Of a stretch of 40,226 nt of DNA, positions 36,024 to 40,226 are shown piece by piece. A program made the translations under genes and the position numbers. Source of the stretch: Chitinophagales bacterium (lineage in GTDB: Bacteria; Bacteroidota; Bacteroidia; Chitinophagales; Chitinophagaceae); the NCBI GenBank assembly GCA_013298665.1, contig JAAFIK010000047.1:1-40226 (forward strand), written 5' to 3'. Position 1 is the first letter of the stretch. Every line of letters begins with the position of its first letter. Below the pieces are notes generated by a model. It was not told the origin of the DNA. It saw only the letters and a program-made list of their open reading frames with translations, and made no database searches.

Positions 36024-38951
36024 ATGAACCAAAACCTCACAAAAAAAGGCAGGGTTGTTTTTGTAGGCACCGGTCTGAAAGCCATTGCCCACATGACGCT
36101 CGAATCCGTTGCAGAAATCAAATCGGCAGACCGTGTTTTTTACCACGCCGCAGATGGCGTCACTGCTGCCTTTATCCGATCGCTGAACAAACAATGCCAT
36201 GACCTTTACCAGTACTACGGAACCGGCAAAAACCGGAATGAAACTTATTTGCAGATGGCCGAAGTCATGCTCGCCGCTGTTCGAAAGGGAGAATCGGTAT
36301 GTGGCGTTTACTATGGTCACCCTGGTGTATTCGTAAAAGCGGTTCGCCGTGTACTCTACCAGAGCCGCCAGGAGGGACATGAAGCCCTCATGTATCCTGG
36401 CATCACCACCATGGATTATATATATGCTGATCTGGAGGCGGATCCTTCCCGTAACGGTTGCCAGATACTGGATGCAACCGACTACTACATCAGGAAGCGC
36501 AGAATCAATACAGACAGCCAGGTGATTATGTTGCAGATCGGTGCCTTTGCTGATGGTAAATTTGATTTCAAAGGTTATGCCCGCAAAAACTTTAAGCTGC
36601 TGGTGCAGACGCTGATGGACGACTATGGTGGAGACAGTCCATGCATCCTGTTCCGCGGATCCAACTTCCCTGGTATTGCGTCTTCTAAAGTAGCGCTGAA
36701 TCTCTCAGATTTGCTGGACGAGGATACGCATCGTAAACATGTGACGGGTGTCTCTACGCTTTACATTCCGCCGAAGACCTTATTGGGTGCAGATCAGGAC
36801 CGGGTTAAAACTTCGGGCTATGGCAAAGCCGGCTCCACAGTAGCTATGGGTGCTACCTCCTGGGAAACAGACAACACCGATAAGACGAAGAAGGCGGCAG
36901 CAGAACTTGCACAGTATCAGCTTCCGGAAGGCTATATTCAGCGCCGCGCAAGCTCCTCATTACTGAAGCTTATGCACGATGCGGCAACCAACACAAATGT
37001 GCTCAGGAAACTGCAAAGCGCTCCAAACAAACTGATAGAGCGTTATCCGCTCAGCAAGGATGAGCAACGCGCGCTGTTGTCCGGGTCTTCCAGCCGGGTT
37101 TCGCATGTGTCGATGGCCAGCAGTGAAGAAGCGAGCCAGCCAACTGCCAATGATTTTCTGAACAGCCTGCTGGAAAATGGCACTACTGCAGATTTATACC
37201 AGACTTATTACAATACACTCGCCGGTGGCGGCACAGCGGCTCAGGCCGATGCTGCCGTTCAGACCTATATCAACAACGCGGGTTATACAGGTGTCACCAC
37301 CACAGAAGTAGACAGTTCCATCACTACCGTTGGCGGCGGAAATTATTCGGAAGTAACCAGCCCTGGTGCAGATGCAAGTTCAACGGTTACCTACCCTCCT
37401 TTCGGCACTTCACCCTCCGTTCTTTATGGTACCTATCAGACCTTTACATCCGACAGTCAGCCAAGCCTATTAATCAAGATATACAACAACAGCAGCACCA
37501 GTACCTACCAGCTAAAGGTTGCAACGTCTGCCACGGGTCAGCTCATTGACATTACTGCAAGTACTGCTTTCAATGGCACTACCGGGGCATTTCTTGTGAT
37601 GAGTTCTCCCGCATTTCCCTATAACGGCTCTTTGACTTTTGCTTCCTGTGTGGTAAGCTACAACGGCACGCAGACGACGGACTTCAATGTTGCGGTAGCG
37701 CTGACGCCTTCAAGTTCGGGCAATGCCATCACTTCCAGCGGCAGGAGAAGTGTTTATTCTGCGGCAGCAGCGCTTCAGCCGAGTACGGTGGATCCATCAA
37801 GTCTCTGGGCGGGAACTTATTCAGGTACACTCAACACTTCTACCCAAATCACTTTGGTCATCTCTTCCGACGGATCAACGATTACCTTCCAGGGTACAAC
37901 TGCTGCAGCAACGTTTAATCCTTTCTACAGCTATTTCAATTGTACCATCGGCGGTCAAACGCTGGTCATCAATATGCAATGGACTTACTTCACCATCTAC
38001 TCCGGAAATACCTTTACAGGGCCGAATTTCTTCGGGTATTATTATGCCACAGGCACTACACAACCGTCAAGTCCGAATGTTTACGGCAATTTGGGCACAA
38101 CACCGACCCCTCCACCAACGCCACCGCAACAGAGCGATTCAGAATGGGCAAAAGCAGGCATTGCTATCGGTATCGGTGTGGCAAGCATGATTGTCTTCGA
38201 AATCATCAAGAAAGCTGTTGTAGCCGGCTATAATTACCTGGCCGAAGTAATTCAAAACGCGCGTCAGCAAGGGGATGATCTCGCCGAAAATCTGAATAAC
38301 GAGCCTGTTGATGATGCCAATGAGTTCAATGATGGAGATGACCCCGACGGCGATGACGACAATGACGACAATGATGATAACGACGACAACAATGACGATA
38401 ATAATGATGACAACAACGACGACAATAACGATGACAATGATGACAACGACGACAACGATGACAGCAGTTGCTTCTTAACTACAGCGGTGGTGCAAAGTAT
38501 GGGAATGGCAGACAATAGTGAACCACTGACACTGGCAAGGTTTATCCGTGATACAAAAATGATCTCCGGTAAAGAACAGGCGGCTGTTGCGCTCTATTAC
38601 AAAGTTGCGCCACGGATCGTAGAGCGCTCTACAGATGCAGAATGGCACCAGTTCTGGTCCCGCCATCTCCGTCAGATTACGGCCTTAATCAAGTGCGGAG
38701 AGTTCGAACTGGCCAAAGAAATGTACACCTTCGCAACTGCGGAGTTGGTTAACCGCAAGGTTACCAGGTTCAGTGATGTTGAACTGGTGAACGAAGTATA
38801 TTCGTTCGGACTCGGAGCCTTCGCAAAAATCAAACTTCCTTATGCACTCCGCTTCCTTATCCTGAAGCTTGCATTCAAGGTCGGTCTTACCTACAATTCG
38901 CTGCGGCTGAAATTACTCAAACGTCGCCTCAACAAAAAGATCAACCTGTAA
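36024..38951 (+). CDS. Fused borosin-type peptide alpha-N-methyltransferase with a long C-terminal extension
   Basis: The N-terminal region (8-255) is a tetrapyrrole-methylase-fold SAM enzyme closely resembling fungal OphMA: VGTG (14-17), DLYQYY with Arg71 and Tyr75, VYYGHPGVF (95-103), MYPGITTMDY and IPPK (248-251). Tyr62, Tyr65, Arg71, Tyr75 and Tyr97 correspond to residues important in OphMA. Residues about 293-366 match the OphMA clasp region (for example LSKDEQRALL), which holds the precursor tail in the partner active site. In OphMA a short core follows; here about 600 residues follow: a low-complexity Thr/Gly stretch, a beta-rich part (455-690), a Pro linker (691-703), a hydrophobic helix (708-742), an Asp/Asn repeat (771-813) and a CFI-box-like domain (815-870) with a basic helical tail. 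Family knowledge: borosin enzymes methylate backbone amides of their own C-terminus. Inferred: this protein is both enzyme and precursor. A P450 gene follows after one base. Confidence 0.9.
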   Translation: MNQNLTKKGRVVFVGTGLKAIAHMTLESVAEIKSADRVFYHAADGVTAAFIRSLNKQCHDLYQYYGTGKNRNETYLQMAEVMLAAVRKGESVCGVYYGHPGVFVKAVRRVLYQSRQEGHEALMYPGITTMDYIYADLEADPSRNGCQILDATDYYIRKRRINTDSQVIMLQIGAFADGKFDFKGYARKNFKLLVQTLMDDYGGDSPCILFRGSNFPGIASSKVALNLSDLLDEDTHRKHVTGVSTLYIPPKTLLGADQDRVKTSGYGKAGSTVAMGATSWETDNTDKTKKAAAELAQYQLPEGYIQRRASSSLLKLMHDAATNTNVLRKLQSAPNKLIERYPLSKDEQRALLSGSSSRVSHVSMASSEEASQPTANDFLNSLLENGTTADLYQTYYNTLAGGGTAAQADAAVQTYINNAGYTGVTTTEVDSSITTVGGGNYSEVTSPGADASSTVTYPPFGTSPSVLYGTYQTFTSDSQPSLLIKIYNNSSTSTYQLKVATSATGQLIDITASTAFNGTTGAFLVMSSPAFPYNGSLTFASCVVSYNGTQTTDFNVAVALTPSSSGNAITSSGRRSVYSAAAALQPSTVDPSSLWAGTYSGTLNTSTQITLVISSDGSTITFQGTTAAATFNPFYSYFNCTIGGQTLVINMQWTYFTIYSGNTFTGPNFFGYYYATGTTQPSSPNVYGNLGTTPTPPPTPPQQSDSEWAKAGIAIGIGVASMIVFEIIKKAVVAGYNYLAEVIQNARQQGDDLAENLNNEPVDDANEFNDGDDPDGDDDNDDNDDNDDNNDDNNDDNNDDNNDDNDDNDDNDDSSCFLTTAVVQSMGMADNSEPLTLARFIRDTKMISGKEQAAVALYYKVAPRIVERSTDAEWHQFWSRHLRQITALIKCGEFELAKEMYTFATAELVNRKVTRFSDVELVNEVYSFGLGAFAKIKLPYALRFLILKLAFKVGLTYNSLRLKLLKRRLNKKINL
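38145..38249 (+). other. Hydrophobic Gly/Ile/Val segment: candidate methylated core or membrane anchor
   Basis: Residues 708-742 contain AGIAIGIGVASMIVFEII, similar in composition to the omphalotin core WVIVVGVIGVIG, which is also Gly/Val/Ile-rich. The segment follows a Pro-rich linker that could let it reach an active site. Its length (about 18 hydrophobic residues, followed by two Lys) also suits a membrane helix. Neither role can be proved from sequence. Confidence 0.4.
38334..38462 (+). repeat. Asp/Asn-rich codon repeat within the borosin protein
   Basis: Residues 771-813 are almost entirely Asp and Asn in DDN/DDNN units, encoded by mixed GAC/GAT and AAC/AAT codons. The codon mixing suggests selection on the protein rather than fresh slippage. 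The segment is strongly acidic and probably disordered; it separates the hydrophobic helix from the CFI-box domain. Divalent metal binding or spacing are possible roles. Confidence 0.9.
38463..38951 (+). other. CFI-box-like C-terminal domain
   Basis: After the acidic repeat comes SSCFLTTAVV (814-823), then LTLARFIRDTKM and ALYYKVAPRIVERS (856-869). This order (Cys-Phe-aliphatic box, an R-F-R-D helix and a Y-Y-x-V/S-P motif) is that of the CFI-box C-terminal domain found at the ends of diverse large bacterial proteins. Here it is extended by about 100 residues rich in Leu, Lys and Arg. The role of the box is not known to me. Confidence 0.6.
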
Positions 38952-38952
38952 C

Positions 38953-40179
38953 ATGGGTAGTTTAAATCCATTTAAATGGCAAGGGAGTAACAAAGTTTAC
39001 TCCCTTCCATGGCTTAAGAATCGTCTCGAATACTCCGCCGATCCCGAAAGGATTGCGGAGTATGCGAAGACGCCTTTTACACGTTCACGATTCGTGATGA
39101 CGATGCTGACCCAGTTCCACCTGAGCCGGCATTCCATTGTAGTGAGTGAAGACGATCATGCAATGTGGCTGAAGCGGGTATCCCGTTCTCATATGCCCAC
39201 GGATGAGGCTGTTCCGCAGATGGCGATAGCATTGATGACGCGTTTGTTTCCGCCACCTGATCCGGGTGAGCAAGAGCAAAGTTTTCACCTCTCAGACCGG
39301 CTGATCCGTGAACTCTATCGCACTATGCTGGGCAATGTAATGCAGGTAGAGGTACTGAAGCCCCTGGAAGATTATATAACGCACACAAAGTTTCCGCACG
39401 GCTCGCGACCGATGGTGCTGGAGGGCGTGATGTATTCCTTCAGGTTAGGTTTGCCTTTTCTGCGTCCGATCCGTTACTTTTTTGACAGCCTGTTTTTTAA
39501 GGAAGTGCTGTACATGAAGCGGGTATCGGCTAAACTGGAGCAAATGGTATATGACTTTACCATCCCCAAGCCCGACTCCTGGTTCTCCACACTCGCTGCG
39601 TTGAGGGAATCGGGTAAAATCACAAAAGCCCAGTTCAGGGGCGAGATCACGAGTATGCTTGTCTCGTCTTTCAGCCTGGCATCCGCCCTGGGGTCGGCGC
39701 TACTCTGTCTTGCGGCGCGACCGCAATACCAAAAGAAGATCCATGATGATCCGGCCTTTGCCAGGTACTTTGTGATGGAGGTGTTGCGTCTTTATCCGCC
39801 TTTCCGGCAGTTCGGTTACCAGCAGACCACTACAGACAAAGACGCTCATCATCAGGGTGGATTTGCCCATGAGTTCATGATTCCGGTATTTCAGTTGCAT
39901 CGCAACAGTAATATCTGGAAGAACCCGAAAAAGTTTTATCCGGAGCGCTTCCTGGATCCTGATGCTGCAAAAGGTTTCAAATATCTTCCATTTGGCATGG
40001 GCAAACGAAGCTGCCCCGGCCGGAATTTTTCGATGTCACTGATTGTCCAGGCACTCAGGTTTGTCTGTTCCGATGAGAGTCCGGTTATGCTGGTAAAACG
40101 TGATTCGCTGCCGAGGGGTAAAAGCGGCCGCCTGGTCTCCTTTGCCCTTGATGACACCATTACCTATTGCGGGAAATGA
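38953..40179 (+). CDS. Cytochrome P450 with non-canonical I helix
   Basis: This 408-residue P450 has the heme-ligand motif FGMGKRSCPG (Cys354), the K-helix ExxR (Glu276, Arg279 in MEVLRLYPP), and PERF (330-333). Its I helix is unusual: the canonical (A/G)Gx(D/E)T(T/S) reads SSFSL (Ser238-Leu242), so the acid is Phe240 and the conserved alcohol position is Ser241. The match in length to normal I helices makes a misalignment unlikely. The ATG is one base after the stop of the borosin gene, which implies translational coupling and a shared substrate. No ferredoxin or reductase gene is in the window, and the last 47 bases hold nothing recognisable. The P450 likely oxidises the N-methylated peptide, as P450s do in the omphalotin pathway; peroxygenase or other non-standard chemistry is an alternative. 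Confidence 0.93.
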   Translation: MGSLNPFKWQGSNKVYSLPWLKNRLEYSADPERIAEYAKTPFTRSRFVMTMLTQFHLSRHSIVVSEDDHAMWLKRVSRSHMPTDEAVPQMAIALMTRLFPPPDPGEQEQSFHLSDRLIRELYRTMLGNVMQVEVLKPLEDYITHTKFPHGSRPMVLEGVMYSFRLGLPFLRPIRYFFDSLFFKEVLYMKRVSAKLEQMVYDFTIPKPDSWFSTLAALRESGKITKAQFRGEITSMLVSSFSLASALGSALLCLAARPQYQKKIHDDPAFARYFVMEVLRLYPPFRQFGYQQTTTDKDAHHQGGFAHEFMIPVFQLHRNSNIWKNPKKFYPERFLDPDAAKGFKYLPFGMGKRSCPGRNFSMSLIVQALRFVCSDESPVMLVKRDSLPRGKSGRLVSFALDDTITYCGK

Positions 40180-40226
40180 GCCGGGCGGGAAGCGTAAGAT
40201 TATACTGGGGCTAAGTTCTTTTCCCG

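Noticed and set aside
36024..36788. Cobalamin or siroheme biosynthesis methylase
   Set aside because: The fold family is the same, but the YQYY/Arg/Tyr set, IPPK end and clasp match peptide N-methyltransferases of the OphMA type, and no tetrapyrrole genes are nearby.
38264..38515. Minus-strand frame rich in Ser-Leu repeats
   Set aside because: It is the antisense reading of the Asp/Asn codon repeat in the borosin gene.

Overview
The window looks like a Bacteroidota chromosome, most likely a Chitinophaga-like genus. The basis is protein style, A-rich leaders without strong Shine-Dalgarno sequences, and moderate GC; the genus is inference. It holds three blocks: a large polyketide/non-ribosomal peptide operon on the minus strand (1-28887), a run of minus-strand exported hydrolases with cassette-like junctions (30433-35344), and a plus-strand pair encoding a fused borosin-type peptide N-methyltransferase and a cytochrome P450 (36024-40179).

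Block 1 reads right to left: SbnA-like synthase, SbnB-like dehydrogenase, PvdE/SyrD-type ABC exporter, a 3363-residue PKS-NRPS, then a giant NRPS (4803 codons in the window) that runs off the left edge. SbnA and SbnB together make L-2,3-diaminopropionate (Dap) from O-phosphoserine and glutamate, so the product probably contains Dap. The PKS-NRPS is KS-AT-DH-ACP followed by two C-A-T modules whose A-domain codes resemble Gln/Glu types and could also suit Dap. The second NRPS opens with a TubC-type docking domain. Its first four A domains have readable codes for Thr, Thr, Ser and Leu, and a fifth module begins at the edge. The two Thr domains lie in an apparently identical 2.2-kb repeat. The KS and DH each appear to lack a catalytic His and there is no KR, so the polyketide step is atypical. 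No E or TE domain is visible.

Block 2 encodes a VanZ-like membrane protein, an S41 peptidase, a beta-lactamase-family serine hydrolase and an amidohydrolase; the three enzymes carry signal peptides. The amidohydrolase gene lies between two similar imperfect inverted-repeat elements of about 140-160 bp. Beyond the far element is a 54-bp exact copy of the 3' end of the serine hydrolase gene. This arrangement resembles a gene-cassette array.

Block 3 is the most unusual part. A 975-residue protein starts with an OphMA-like SAM-dependent N-methyltransferase and clasp region. In place of a short core tail it continues with about 600 residues: a beta-rich section, a proline linker, a hydrophobic Gly/Ile/Val helix (possible core or membrane anchor), an Asp/Asn repeat and a CFI-box-like C-terminal domain. 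One base downstream begins a P450 with intact heme and ExxR motifs but without the usual I-helix acid/Thr pair. Methyltransferase-precursor plus P450 parallels fungal omphalotin clusters and suggests an N-methylated, oxidised RiPP.
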